Assembly: GCA_963920705.1 (NCBI GenBank)
Contig: OY987233.1
Coordinates: 7,492,001-7,556,000, forward strand
Direction of reading: 5' to 3'
Source: Odiellus spinosus
Taxonomy: Eukaryota; Arthropoda; Arachnida; Opiliones; Phalangiidae
DNA length: 64,000 nt
A program made the position numbers and the translations under genes. Every line of letters starts with the position of its first letter. Within the stretch, counting starts at the first letter, position 1. The notes beneath the pieces were generated by a model. The model had not been told where the DNA came from and made no database searches. It saw only the letters and a list, made by a program, of their open reading frames with translations. Below, piece after piece: positions 31,701-41,720 of the stretch.

Positions 31701-34700
31701 GATGGGTCTGCGACCAATGAGCTAAGGCCCGTCGTTTTGGCGTAGACTCCATGAGATTTCCAATAACATTCGATTGATCACTGACTCATCAATGCGAAGA
31801 AATTCAAAATCTCCATAATTCCAGCTAAGCCTATTTTCCGGGTAAGTTTTAAATTTACGTCTAGTTTGATATTTGTTCGTAATTTTTTTCACTAGTGGAT
31901 TAGGCCTATTTAAACAATAAGGAAACGATAAAAAAATCACTTGTTAGGTTGCATATTCCTTTCAAGTTCGAATACATCTACGTTTTAGTTATATTTTAGA
32001 TTCTTTACACATACACATGAATTCATTCGAGTTTTGAAAATAATCCCCTCACTTTAATAAATTCGGAAATCAAGTTGGTAACAGTTTCTTTCGTTTTTAT
32101 AATTTAAATGTTTTAAAAATTAAAATTAGGTAGCAATTTCGTGGCCTTGAAAAATATCCTGCTTAACTATAAAAGAACAGGTAAAAATATAATAAGCCTA
32201 ACTTCTTGAACGAAGTGTACAACCAATCCTTTTCCAATGTCCTCTCGCATTTGCACGCTGTAATTAGGCTCGCGAAAAATAACACCTCTTCTGCGTAGAA
32301 ATATATTCTGCTGTAAATAAATTTGGTTAAAAAAGGCGGATTTATTTCAAGTTTTTGCGCGCGCCTTCAAATATCAGTTTCAAAAATATAATTAGGCTTA
32401 AAAAAGGCTTAGCTACGTGAGTTAGTTAGGCCTAACTTTCGTTTGAAAAGCGCTGAATCATCATCATCATCAAAGTACGTAATCTGATGATTTTATATTT
32501 TATTGGCTAGACCATGTTATACAGACACCCTCCTCCCTAAATAACGATGGTTATGAACTAATTAAGACCCTGGGAGTACAGAAAAAATATTTAAAAAATC
32601 TAGGATCAGCAGAAATGTCAGAATAACGTATTTGAAATTTTTAAATTTCCATATTAAAATCCCATAGAGTACCTAACCAAATTCAACCTAAGGCTAGATT
32701 ACGATATCCAAACACTGAACGTGCGTACGTCCGTAACCTTTTCCAGAATCCTCTAGAAGCTTCCAGAATCCTCTAGAAGCTTCCAGAATCCTCTAGAAGC
32801 TTCCAGAAAAGTCTGGAAGGGGCTTGAAAGTTCTAGAAAAGTCTGGAAAGGGCTTGATAGTTCAGGAAAGGGCTTGAAAGTTCTAGAAAAGTTTGGAAAG
32901 GGCTTGAAAGTTCTAGAAAAGTTTGGAAAGGGCTTGAAAGTTCTAGAAAAGTCTGGAAAGAGCTTGAAAGTTCTAGAAAGGTCTGGAAAGGGCTCGAAAG
33001 CTCTAGAAAGGGCACGATAATTCTAGAAAGGTTTGGAAAGGGCTTGGAAGTTGTAGAAAAGTCTGGAAAGGGCTTGGAAGTTGTAGAAAAGTCTGGAAAG
33101 GGATTGGAAGTGCTAGAAATGTCTTGAAAGTTTCGGAAAATTCTAGAAAACTCCAAAAAAAAAATCTAGAAAATTCAGGAAAGTTCTGAAAAATTTCTAT
33201 TCAGGCATTTTCACCTTTCGAAAATCGTGTATTTTAAATGTCCCCTGATTTTTTTCATGGGTTTTTTGTAGCGCATATAATTATATTTTTGCGATCATGT
33301 CAAGGACTATTACTAGTGCGGGGTCTAAGTTTTAATTTTTTTAGGTTAGGAAGGTTATAATTAACCTTATATAGTTGCGCAAGGTATTTTTCAAGGCCCC
33401 GAAGGCTGTATATAATTTATATAATAATAACATTAATTTATAAAAATAAAACAAGACTGTTATCATCTGGATTTATGAAAATTAGGGATATCATGGTGAT
33501 CCCTCTTAAACTACGTCACTAAAAATCTTGAAAAAATTCATGTACACGCGGTGTGTGTATAAATTATGTTTGTATTTTAAAATAGACATTCAACCTGACT
33601 CGATTAGGGCCTTGTCAATTTGAAAACACACCAATCTCGCGAATTTTATCACAAGGAATTGAATAAAAAATACTTGGTTGTTTTTACATACGCGTGACGT
33701 CGGTTTTACTTTTCCTTTTATAAGCTACGTTCACACTACAGACTTTGAAACTGTTTTGGAAAGGTCAAATAATAAAATTTTGGGGTCACCCGTGTAGAAC
33801 TTTGATCAAGAAACATAATTAATATCTAAAAAAGTCGATTTGACGACTCGAAACGGTTTGAAAACGGTTTCAAAGTGTCAAGTGTGAACGTAGCTATAAA
33901 GTAACGGAGAAATCGACTTTCCCAATGATGACTATTTATCGAGAGACAATTTAATATATCTTTAGAAAAGGAAGTGACATCTCGTGACCCTAAATACTTT
34001 TTAAGCAGGTACTTGTTCCACAATTACGCGTACTTATTTCTTTCTCGCTCGTTGTTATTCTCTTATAGAAGTTACGTCTTAAAAAATCCATGCCTAAAAC
34101 GATTCCTCCATCACCTCGAATCCAGGAACATGAAGGTCCCGAAGAAACGCCGTTGCACTTGGCCATGCTTACGTATTTAAGTTATTTTGTTCTCACCATT
34201 TTTGGACATCTCAGAGATTTCATGAGGAATACTGGCATTGAGAAGACGTTTGGTGCCATCGAAAAAGATAGAGAAGTAAGTTACTCAATTTTTTTGAGCG
34301 ATACATGCAACGTACATAGTTCTAAATAGAGATCGGAATTCGTATAATTTTTGTTAATTGAATAAGACCATCGTGAATGTCAATCAGATATTATTCGTTC
34401 GCGAAAACATATCCATTTCTTATTCGAGTTAATTACGTATCCGAATATAAGGCAAACTTATTATTCGTACTCATTGTTATAGGAAATTGATACGTTATAC
34501 GAGTTATTCATTCGCCGATAAGAAACATTTGATACTAGAGTTTCTTCCCCGATTTTAACCCCAAATTGAGATCTCGAAGCTAGAATGTAGTAATTTAGTC
34601 GCTGTTCCTTTCAATTTAGATTAAAATAAAATATAATTATTATATTTCATTCTACACGGATTTCGAGAAACGTCCGTTATCCGTTCGAATAAACGCGTAA

Positions 34701-37700
34701 TTTTGTTTATTAAACGAGCTTAAAATTTTATCTCCGGATAATTCGTATCAATTTGATACGCGTCTGTTTATATAATTTGTGGTTTTATATTACCAAACAA
34801 TTTATCCAAGATTAAAATATGCGAATGGATATCCTAAGTTATTCATTATCCGATTCCGAGCTCTAGTTTTAAAAGAACTTTTCTGAAAGGTCAAGTGAAA
34901 ATGTAGACCATGGAAGTTATATAAAATAGGCAAAATAATTTGGTACTTAAGGGGTGTGAATCTTAAGGATTCTATAACCCCGTTTTCAATCAACGTTTTC
35001 AAGATATTTCACTATTTCTTGGGATAATTAAGCTTTATTAACCATTTTCCACCGTTTTGCTTGCGAAAATCGCTTGGTGAAAATTAACCTTTTATTGAAA
35101 ACATTCGCGAAAATGACGAAAACTTATCTTTGAATGTCGTAAAATATTAGAAATGTATTAAGATTTTTGACAACCACTCCGTGGACCAATCAGAAGACTC
35201 CTCATCTTAGATATAATAAAATTCCCGCGACACGTGCTGTGATGCGCACGATATAACGCGAGACTAAAGCTACGTTCAGACCGAGGGGCAGACAGGTGTA
35301 CAAAATATTTGAACTCTTTCCACTATCAAAGCTGAACTCCGAGTTCATAAGAGTTCGAACTCAATGCACTGTCAAATCTGAACTCGGGTACCCGTAAAGC
35401 GAATTCAAGAGTGTCTGACCCCTCCCAATAGATTTTAATCTTTTTGCCAAAATTTTCGTGGATGTATTTCCCTGGCTTGGGAACTATTTATTATTTGATA
35501 GAATATAGAATCGAATGTCTAAAAAACGTTAGCCTTGGACACTGTGAAATTAAGGTGGCGGGAAGGAAATACGTCATAACCGGAACTCTTGTTGAAACTT
35601 TCACGAGTTACCACTTGGGTCCCAAGTTTTTTCTTGTTATGTTTTCTCTGGTGCCAAGGAAGGTTATAAAGTTTCAACAGCTAAAGCACTTGTTATTGGT
35701 CGAAGGGCTTGTTGCCGTAATCTAATTCTTTTCAGAGGCACTCCCTACGCAGTTTAGTTGTAGAAGTTAAAACTGATAAAAAATCTATTTGTGGTTTTCG
35801 TCATTCTTCCAATTAACAAAATTAGTCCTCTGTGATCTTGGTTATGGTCCAGTACCTTACTTAGTTTGGTGCAATTATGATTTCAGGGTTATGTCCCATT
35901 GTATCAAAGTTTTCAAAGTTTCTACACGCGGAATGTTTATCGGAGGATATGTGACAGTTGGTGTCTACCAATTAGCAGTGTCCCGGGACCAATCATATCC
36001 ATCAAGAAGAGGGAATTCTATGATTACAAATGGAAATCCAAGTAAGTGAATTTGGGAAACTTGGAGCTAAAAATGGAACAGCTTTTGAATTTATTTTCGG
36101 AATCACCGTGCCATTAAACGTATTCGAGAATTTTCAAACAATTTTTAAACACGTTTTTCGTATTTAAGTAATTTCTAAAGTATTGGTAAAGTTTGAATAA
36201 AAGTAAATTTAAATTCAAGCCAATCATATTAGTTCAGCCTTCGACAGCGTTTGTAATGTCCAATCCCGGCGTGTGATGCCCAAGACCTTGGAAGGCCAGC
36301 TCTGTTGAAGGCTGACATAATATGATTGGCCCGAATTTATATTTACTTTTATTCAAACTTTACCCATCTTTCGAATTTAATTTAAACACCTAAAACGTGT
36401 CTAAATATTGTTTGAAAATTGTCGAATACGTTTTTTGGTACGGTGCACGATTCCGAAAATAAATTCAAAAGCTTTTTTAGCTCCGAGTTTCCTTTAAAAA
36501 TATATCTATTTCTCTGGAGTGTTTTATATTATCTTATAATAATTCACAAATTGTCCCGTTAATTTCGTTACCGAACACTGTTTAACTTAAAATTGCCCAA
36601 TCATAGAACTCCGCGAAAAAATATTTGTTCTGGCAATGGCGGCTCGTAGGCGGTTGTAAAGCACGGTTCCTCAGCTATTATGCAAATTATATTAATGCGT
36701 ATATTAAAATGAGTCTTAGAAAGAGTTTCTACCCAACGTAATACAATAATCGCAGCTTCAGGACCGTAGCTGTAAATTATTAAAGCGGGGCTGTTACGGA
36801 TTTATCATTAACTCAAAATGGAAATTGAGTCGCATGATTTCGCTATTGTATAGAGCCTACAGTTGATTCTCGTGGCGTTCTGGCACTAGTGATAAGGTCA
36901 CTTTCTCGCGGTCTTTTTCGTAAAAGTACTTAATCCAGAACAGTGAACTAACCTTCTTACGAAAATCATCGTTAATTACGTTCCAAAAATAATCTTCCTC
37001 ATATATCTATATATTTTTGACATCTTTATTTCGAAGTTTCTTTCGAACGCGTCAACCCAGAGGCTGCAAAGTGGTCAAAATGTCCACCGAACCTTGTATA
37101 ATGTTGATTTAGTTCGGCAATTGAACATAAATGTTTTTTTTTTTTTTTTTCCAGATTACTCGACGAACATCAAGAAGCCATCAATTTTGGATCTTACAAC
37201 TACTTGGGCTTCGCCAAAAATACCGGTCCTTGCGCGACTGCTGTCGAAGACACCCTTCTAAAATGCGGACTCGGTCTCAGTAGCACGAGACACGAACTTG
37301 GTAAGTTTTAACCCCAGTCAAACCATCAGTTCATTTAGCGAGTGATTGTAATTGACCTTACCTCACGGCAATCGAAAAACGCGCTAATGTTGCAGGTAAT
37401 CACGCCATTCATATTGAACTCGAGGCTATGGTGTCTCGGTTTCTTGGCGTCGAGGACAGCGTCGTCTTCGGCATGGGTTTCGCGACCAATAGTACTAACA
37501 TTCCCACTTTGGCGGGTAAAGGGACCTTGATTATCAGTGACGAATTGAACCACGCATCTCTAGTTCTGGGATGTCGTCTTTCAGGGGCAACCATCAAGGT
37601 CTTCAAACATAATGGTATATACTTAATTTATATTTTACCGGTTTCCGATACTTGTCAAGACTCAAGAGGGCTTACTTTAGTGATGTCCTAATCTAAAAAT

Positions 37701-40477
37701 AATATATATTCTCCTCCTACTGCTGCTACTACTAGTACCAAAAATAGATTTAACACAAGAATGTTAGAGCTATTCTTGCTACTACTACTACTACTGATGC
37801 TCCTACTACTACTATATAACAATACTACTACTGCTAATACTGTATGACAATAATACTACTACTACTACATAACCAAAACGCTACTACTACTGCTGTGAAA
37901 TACTACTACTACTACTACTACTATATAACAATAATACTACATAACAATACTACTACTATGTAACAGTACTACTACTACTATATGACAATACTACTACTGC
38001 TATATAACAATACTACTACTATTATATAACAATAATATTACTACTTCTACGTAACAATACCACTACTAGCAACAATTCTATTTATACAACTAATAATAGC
38101 ATTAATAGTTCTACCATAGAAAATGTAGTATATTTTCAATGACTCTTCTAGAACTGTACTACCAGGAATTTCTACTATTAGATAGAATCTTAAAACGGGC
38201 ACTATAGACATAACTATGTAAATTTTAGACAACAATAGCTTGTATTTTTGCCAGCTTGTTGGCTTAAGTACGTCGTGATTATCTAATAAATAGATATGAA
38301 GAATCTGGAACGTGTGTTGAGGGACGCCATCGCGTACGGTCGTCCTAGAAATCATCGGTCTTGGGAGAAGATCATAATCGTGGTGGAAGGCTTGTACAGC
38401 ATGGAAGGGGACATCGTCGATTTGCCCAAACTAATCGCCCTGAAGAAGAAATATCGCGCGTACCTCTACGTGGACGAGGCGCACAGCGTCGGGGCTTTGG
38501 GCAAGAGAGGTCGGGGAGTAATCGATCATCACAATTGCGACCCTAAAGACATTGATCTCTTAATGGGAACATTCACCAAGAGTTTCGGAGCCGCTGGCGG
38601 ATACATTGCCGGCAGTAAAGTAAGTACTGCCGATTTTTTCTCTCGTTTCACGCGTCACCAAAGCTGCATTCACACTAAAAACTTTGAGACCATTTTCACG
38701 CGTTACTAAAACTACGTTCGCACTAGAGACTTTGAGACAAATTCACGGGTTATCAAAACTACGTTCACACTAGAAACTTTGAGACCGTTTTCAGGCGTTA
38801 CTAAAACTACGTTCGCACTAGAGACTTTGAGACCATTTTCACGCGTTACTAAAACTACGTTCGCATTAGACTTTGTGACCAATTCACGCGTTACTAAAAC
38901 CACGTTCACACTAGTAACTTTGAGAACGTTTTCATTGTTACTAAAACTATGTACACACTAGAGACTGAGACCGTTTTCAGGCGTTACAATTTGACCTTTC
39001 TAAATCGGTTTCAATTTGAAATTCGCGATATCACTTTGATGCGTCTTTTTTTAATATTATAGGGGTTTTAACATTGATCGATTCCTACATTTATTTCAAG
39101 GTATTAATCAGTCACATTAGACGTAGTTCACACAGTTTCACATACGCCACAAGTATGGCGCCTCCAATCGCCCAACAAATCATATCAACCATGAGAATCA
39201 TTATGGGCGAAGATGGAACCAACGAAGGTTAGTAATACCTTTACAATCATCTCCCATAATTAGTCATTAATTTTATTTTGTAGCACCTCTTAAAGATTGT
39301 GTATAAGTTTATAAATGGACGTTAAGGGGTCATCCTTACATGATTCATTTCATAACTCTTAAACGGCACCCCATACGACAAAACGTCATAGAACATTTTC
39401 GTCTTAAAATGACGCATAGAACCCACTGTACTATACCACCATTTTCGAAACACCCTGTATATCAAGCATAGAAATGTATGACAGTTTGAATTTGTAGCTA
39501 AGAATGCCCATGTTTACTGTTCCTTTATCCTATCATTGATTATACCTTTATTAATGTACGTTAAGGGGTCATCCGTACATGATTAATTTCGTAACTCTTA
39601 AACGCTGCCACGTACGACAAAATGACAGTAACTGGCCAGGTTAATTTTAACTTTAGCATTCGTATGATGAAAGAATTTCCTTTTTACGACATAAGTACCG
39701 CGGACTGTTGCGTTTTTGCTTAAATTTTTAATGGCCTTAAATATCGATTTTTCAATGGCGATATCGACTTTTTTTTTTATTCTCTTTCGTTGAACAGGTC
39801 AACGACTTATTGGAAATTTGGCACGTAACACCCGTTACTTCAGGAAAAGATTGCAACAGCTTGGTTTTATTCTTTATGGCAATGATTCATCGCCCGTCGT
39901 TCCTCTTTTGCTATTCATGCCCGCCAAATTAGCGTAAGTATTGCTTTTATTTAATCGTTTTATGGTTAATCGTTTCTATATAAATCGTTTAATCTCTATT
40001 AAAACGTGATTATTTTTAAACGAGATTATTAAATTGACCCAACTGTTGATAATAAACCTTGAAGTTATGTTTCTTGCTCTCTAGTTTATACCTAAACGTT
40101 GTCCCACCCTTTTGTAAGATTGTTGTATTTAGTGTAACCACAAGTAAATCATCCTTCAAGTTTATAAGACGACATACTGCGGGTGACGATGAAGTGAATC
40201 CGATTTTCTCAGTCCATGGTTTCACCCCAAGTATTCCGAAATTTGTACAGAAAGGCGGCCAAGCCTAGTATATTCTTTCTAGAGTAAATCAGACTCGAAA
40301 TCGCGACGGCCGGGCGAGACACGCTCCTTCGTTTCGCAAGAGAGAAGGGATAGTTGTTTTCTATCTATACATTTTCACCCCCGTAAACGTCTAGGCAATT
40401 CGGCGCCCACTTAGTTCCAATCTCAACCGCTAGAGAGGCAATTTCGAATTCCGTATCTTGACTGTTTAGAGTTTTCC

Positions 40478-40516
<39 letters not shown>

Positions 40517-41067
40517 CTTCGTGTGAAAGCTCTCTGAAGACAAAACTTTCAGATCCACATACCAATCTTAATATGCCTTGTTGTAAACTTGAAGGATTAT
40601 CTATACTTTTGCCAACCTTGAAACCAACAAAAAGAGCCGTTAAATAGTAACTATTACTACAGACGCGGTTTCCTTTTTTCAAGGTTGAGACCAAGTGAAC
40701 AATTATAATATCAACTATTGCTTTTTTGGGGGTATTGCTTCCCTTACTGACTTAGCGATCTTATTTATCGTTTCAGGGCTTTTCTACAACTATTAATGAA
40801 ACGTGGCGTTGCTACTGTGGTTGTGGGATTTCCGGGTACATCACTCATTGAAGGAAGAAGTCGTTTTTGTCTCTCGGCGGCACACACCAAAGAAATGCTT
40901 GACAAAGTAATTTTAAAACAAAATAAAAATTGTTTTCAGCCACAATTTTAACCATTTCTATCGGTAAATGTTGTTGTTAGGCTTTGGATGTGATTAGCGA
41001 AGTAGGTGAAATGATCCATGCCAAATCGTCGAGACGTAGACTGCCCAAAATGGAAATTGAGTATTGA
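28667..41067 (+). CDS. SPTLC2: Serine palmitoyltransferase subunit 2, copy A (whole gene)
   Basis: Exons: 28667-28783, 34069-34275, 35887-36041, 37155-37300, 37396-37614, 38294-38619, 39101-39227, 39798-39933, 40777-40906, 40981-41067; 549 residues, near the 562 of human SPTLC2. SPTLC2 is the PLP-binding subunit of the ER serine palmitoyltransferase, which with SPTLC1 condenses L-serine and palmitoyl-CoA to 3-ketosphinganine. Landmarks: a transmembrane segment after EETP (about 68-85), [36 protein letters not shown], the PLP-lysine motif [13 protein letters not shown] (Lys377), NTRYFR and SAAHTKEML. These key motifs are intact. Compared with copy B, several positions depart from the human sequence (IDHHN for VEYFG, FPGTS for FPATP, a different C-terminus). 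Exon 1 is the least certain part. Confidence 0.93.
29215..29422. mobile_element. FB-A with internal deletion
   Basis: Both TTAA ends are present (TTAAAGGTGGAATGCAGCCC; ATTCATCCTTTAA) but only about 208 bp long; the core is gone. Confidence 0.65.
29728..29915 (+). mobile_element. FB-B left part
   Basis: TTAAAGGGAAACTAAAAGCT through CCAATCATATTATTTCAGC, then lost. Confidence 0.7.
29978..30348. mobile_element. FB-A foldback MITE, subfamily 2
   Basis: Left terminus missing; AAGGTCTAGCGACCAATCG and its inverse ATTGGTCGCTAGACCTT bracket the core. Confidence 0.8.
30667..31197. mobile_element. FB-B foldback MITE with unrelated insert in the right arm
   Basis: TTAAAGGGAAACTTGAAACT to CAAGTTTCCCTTTAA. 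From about 30975 to 31140 the right arm is replaced by sequence not matching the family. Confidence 0.75.
31266..31435 (+). mobile_element. FB-A left part
   Basis: TTAAAGTGAGAATGCAACCT, then a shortened arm and core ending GGCGAGATCTGCGTGA. Confidence 0.7.
31537..31970. mobile_element. FB-A foldback MITE (duplicated block copy 1)
   Basis: AAAGGGAGAATGGAACCTCA to TTAGGTTGCATATTCC. With its left flank (31433-31536) it is duplicated at 54790-55733. Confidence 0.85.
32745..33160. repeat. Minisatellites, units about 20 bp then 30 bp
   Basis: Four copies of CTTCCAGAATCCTCTAGAAG-like units, then about twelve of GTTCTAGAAAAGTCTGGAAA plus GGGCTTGAAA. Confidence 0.9.
33723..33895 (+). mobile_element. 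FB-G short element, complete
   Basis: AGCTACGTTCACACTACAGA to CAAGTGTGAACGTAGCT: 14-bp perfect inverted ends, total 173 bp. Confidence 0.85.
34069..34275 (+). CDS. SPTLC2: SPTLC2 copy A exon 2: membrane segment
   Basis: Phase 0 on both sides. Contains [19 protein letters not shown] and [15 protein letters not shown], matching human EETPMLVAVLTYVGYGVLT and FGYLRDFLRYWRIEK. It matches copy B exon 2 ([17 protein letters not shown]). Confidence 0.9.
34328..34866. mobile_element. FB-E AT-rich inverted-repeat element
   Basis: AGAGATCGGAATTCG at the left, CCGATTCCGAGCTCT at the right; the same style as 4304-4871. Confidence 0.65.
35272..35428 (+). mobile_element. Family I element
   Basis: CCGAGGGGCAGACA at the left and GTGTCTGACCCCTC at the right. 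Inner words CAAAGCTGAACTC and AGAGTTCGAACTCAA are shared with 42945-43093. Confidence 0.65.
35887..36041 (+). CDS. SPTLC2: SPTLC2 copy A exon 3
   Basis: 155 bp, phase 0 in, phase 2 out. [20 protein letters not shown] matches the human LYQDFENFYTRNLYMR region. Copy B has an exon of the same length with the same opening residues. Confidence 0.92.
36052..36497. mobile_element. FB-B foldback MITE in SPTLC2 A intron 3
   Basis: GGGAAACTTGGAGCTAAAAA to CCGAGTTTCCTTTAA, starting about 10 bp after the 5' splice site at 36042. Confidence 0.85.
36778..37070 (+). mobile_element. FB-C with internal deletion
   Basis: TTAAAGCGGGGCTGTTACGG, jumps to GATTTCGCTATTGTATAGAG, and runs to CGTCAACCCAGAGG. Confidence 0.75.
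37155..37300 (+). CDS. SPTLC2: SPTLC2 copy A exon 4: start of the catalytic fold
   Basis: 146 bp, phase 2 to phase 1, after a polypyrimidine tract ending CCAG. Contains [15 protein letters not shown] and STRHELG, an entry motif of the alpha-oxoamine synthase fold. Confidence 0.94.
37396..37614 (+). CDS. SPTLC2: SPTLC2 copy A exon 5: glycine-rich and DELNH motifs
   Basis: 219 bp, phase 1-1. Carries [19 protein letters not shown] and [17 protein letters not shown], including the conserved histidine of the NHAS motif. The upstream intron is only 95 bp. Confidence 0.95.
37712..38075 (+). repeat. TAC-rich microsatellite in SPTLC2 A intron 5
   Basis: Runs of TACTACTAC broken by TATATAACAATAAT-type spacers, fading towards 38075. 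Confidence 0.9.
38294..38619 (+). CDS. SPTLC2: SPTLC2 copy A exon 6: PLP-lysine exon
   Basis: 326 bp, phase 1 to phase 0. Contains [27 protein letters not shown] and [16 protein letters not shown] with the Schiff-base lysine. Copy B splits the same coding length into two exons (106 + 220 bp), with an intron inside the serine codon of YSMEG. Confidence 0.95.
38656..38990 (+). repeat. Minisatellite built from an FB-G end
   Basis: About seven units of about 48 bp: ACTACGTTCGCACTAGAGAC, TTTGAGACC, TTTTCACGCGTTACTAAA. The unit equals the FB-G terminus (AGCTACGTTCACACTAGAGA), and the last unit runs on into FB-G interior (TTTGACCTTTC). Confidence 0.85.
39101..39227 (+). CDS. SPTLC2: SPTLC2 copy A exon 7
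   Basis: 127 bp, phase 0 to phase 1. [20 protein letters not shown] corresponds to human LRTHSHSAVYATSLSPPVV. The SPP triplet kept in human and copy B is APP here. Confidence 0.92.
39318..39625 (+). mobile_element. Family J elements, one long and one short
   Basis: ATGGACGTTAAGGGGTCATC to CATTTTCGAAACACCCTGTA (39318-39461), then a second start TAATGTACGTTAAGGGGTCA (39554) cut short. Confidence 0.7.
39798..39933 (+). CDS. SPTLC2: SPTLC2 copy A exon 8
   Basis: 136 bp, phase 1 to phase 2. Contains [20 protein letters not shown] and [13 protein letters not shown], close to human ENTRYFRRRLKEMGFIIYG and SPVVPLMLYMPAK. Confidence 0.93.
40135..40605 (+). mobile_element. Family K element in SPTLC2 A intron 8
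   Basis: CCACAAGTAAATCATCCTTC at the left and TAAACTTGAAGGAT near the right, inverted. Contains a poly(T) tract (40479-40516). Matches 56060-56469 throughout. Confidence 0.75.
40777..40906 (+). CDS. SPTLC2: SPTLC2 copy A exon 9
   Basis: 130 bp, phase 2 to phase 0. Contains [20 protein letters not shown] and [14 protein letters not shown]. The FPATP motif of human and copy B is FPGTS here. Confidence 0.93.
40981..41067 (+). CDS. SPTLC2: SPTLC2 copy A exon 10 (C-terminus)
   Basis: 29 codons including TGA 41065-41067. Begins [11 protein letters not shown], matching human ALKEIDEVGDL, then a short basic tail ([13 protein letters not shown]). Shorter than the human end and different from copy B. 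Confidence 0.9.
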   Translation, partial: ALDVISEVGEMIHAKSSRRRLPKMEIEY

Positions 41068-41098
41068 TAAAAATAGTCAATAGCGTTATTATTTTTAT

Positions 41099-41104
41099 AA
41101 TAAA
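41099..41104 (+). terminator. Possible poly(A) signal of SPTLC2 copy A
   Basis: AATAAA lies 32 bp after the stop codon. If used, the 3' UTR is only about 50 bases. The palindromic element L starts just downstream (41127), close to where cleavage would fall. Confidence 0.4.
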
Positions 41105-41126
41105 TTCATATAATAGAGTACGGGTA

Positions 41127-41720
41127 CAGTCAGTCCTCCCTAATTTAACGCTCTTCTAAAACAATACTTTAATACAATATTAATGTTAATATCGTTTTCA
41201 ACGTTTATCTGTTTAAAACCCCCTTTAGTCACTTCGAACAAATATTGTTTTAATTATACGGTAAATGAAAGTTCCATGGTAAATTTTTTTGTTTTTGATA
41301 ACCGTTGGTTATTGCGTAACAAAACTGTAATCGCTTTTGAAATATATATTGGCTTAGAAGTTAAATTAATTTAATAAATTTTACTGGAAGCTTCTATATT
41401 TTCCTCCCAAAAACTCGACGCGATGACGTCCGGGAATTCTCGTTAAATTAAATTGATTTTATTTAACTTCTAAGCTGAAATAACATTTTTTTAAGCAATA
41501 ACCAACGTATTTAGATTTAATTTAAATTAAACTTGGTCTTCGTTAGATGAAATTAAAATATATTCCACTGCCATTTTATATTTTCGTTCGCTTTTAAATT
41601 GTAATCTTATAGATGTAGGGTTTGAACAAATTCCATCCAAATTTGATATTTTTCCCTAGTTAAACTATTTTGTAATTGTTGGGAGTATAGCGTTAAAACT
41701 AGTAAAGCTTGGCTTGACTG
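41127..41720. mobile_element. Family L palindromic element with TA flanks
   Basis: CAGTCAGTCC and GGCTTGACTG are inverted ends, each flanked by TA. Inner inverted pairs (GGTTATTGCGTAAC / AAGCAATAACC) make a long palindrome. TA duplication and CAGT ends suggest a Tc1/mariner-pogo type MITE. Confidence 0.6.

Larger units (their letters stand above)
28784..34068 (+). other. SPTLC2 copy A intron 1 (5.3 kb), if exon 1 is right
   Basis: Mostly FB-A and FB-B elements from 29215 to 31970, then a 30-bp minisatellite (32805-33160) and an FB-G element (33723-33895). 31971-32744 and 33161-33722 hold nothing recognised. If candidate exon 1 is wrong, part of this is intergenic. Confidence 0.5.
34276..35886 (+). 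other. SPTLC2 copy A intron 2
   Basis: Contains an FB-E element (34328-34866) and a family I element (35272-35428). 35429-35886 has open frames of up to about 90 codons with no recognisable similarity, probably chance. Confidence 0.7.

Noticed and set aside
32833-33156. Minus-strand frame with repeated [10 protein letters not shown]
   Set aside because: The minisatellite unit is about 30 bp, divisible by 3, so a frame stays open by repetition alone.
34090-34329. SPTLC2 copy A starting at Met 34090 and reading past the exon
   Set aside because: The membrane exon ends at the GTAAGT at 34276; reading on gives non-homologous residues. Met 34090 stays possible only as an alternative start if exon 1 is wrong.
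35444-36049. Open frames of 86-93 codons in SPTLC2 A intron 2 and over exon 3
   Set aside because: The first has no recognisable similarity; the second is an out-of-frame reading of exon 3, whose true frame matches SPTLC2.
38712-38909. Minus-strand frame with repeated [15 protein letters not shown]
   Set aside because: Translation of the FB-G-derived minisatellite in an intron.
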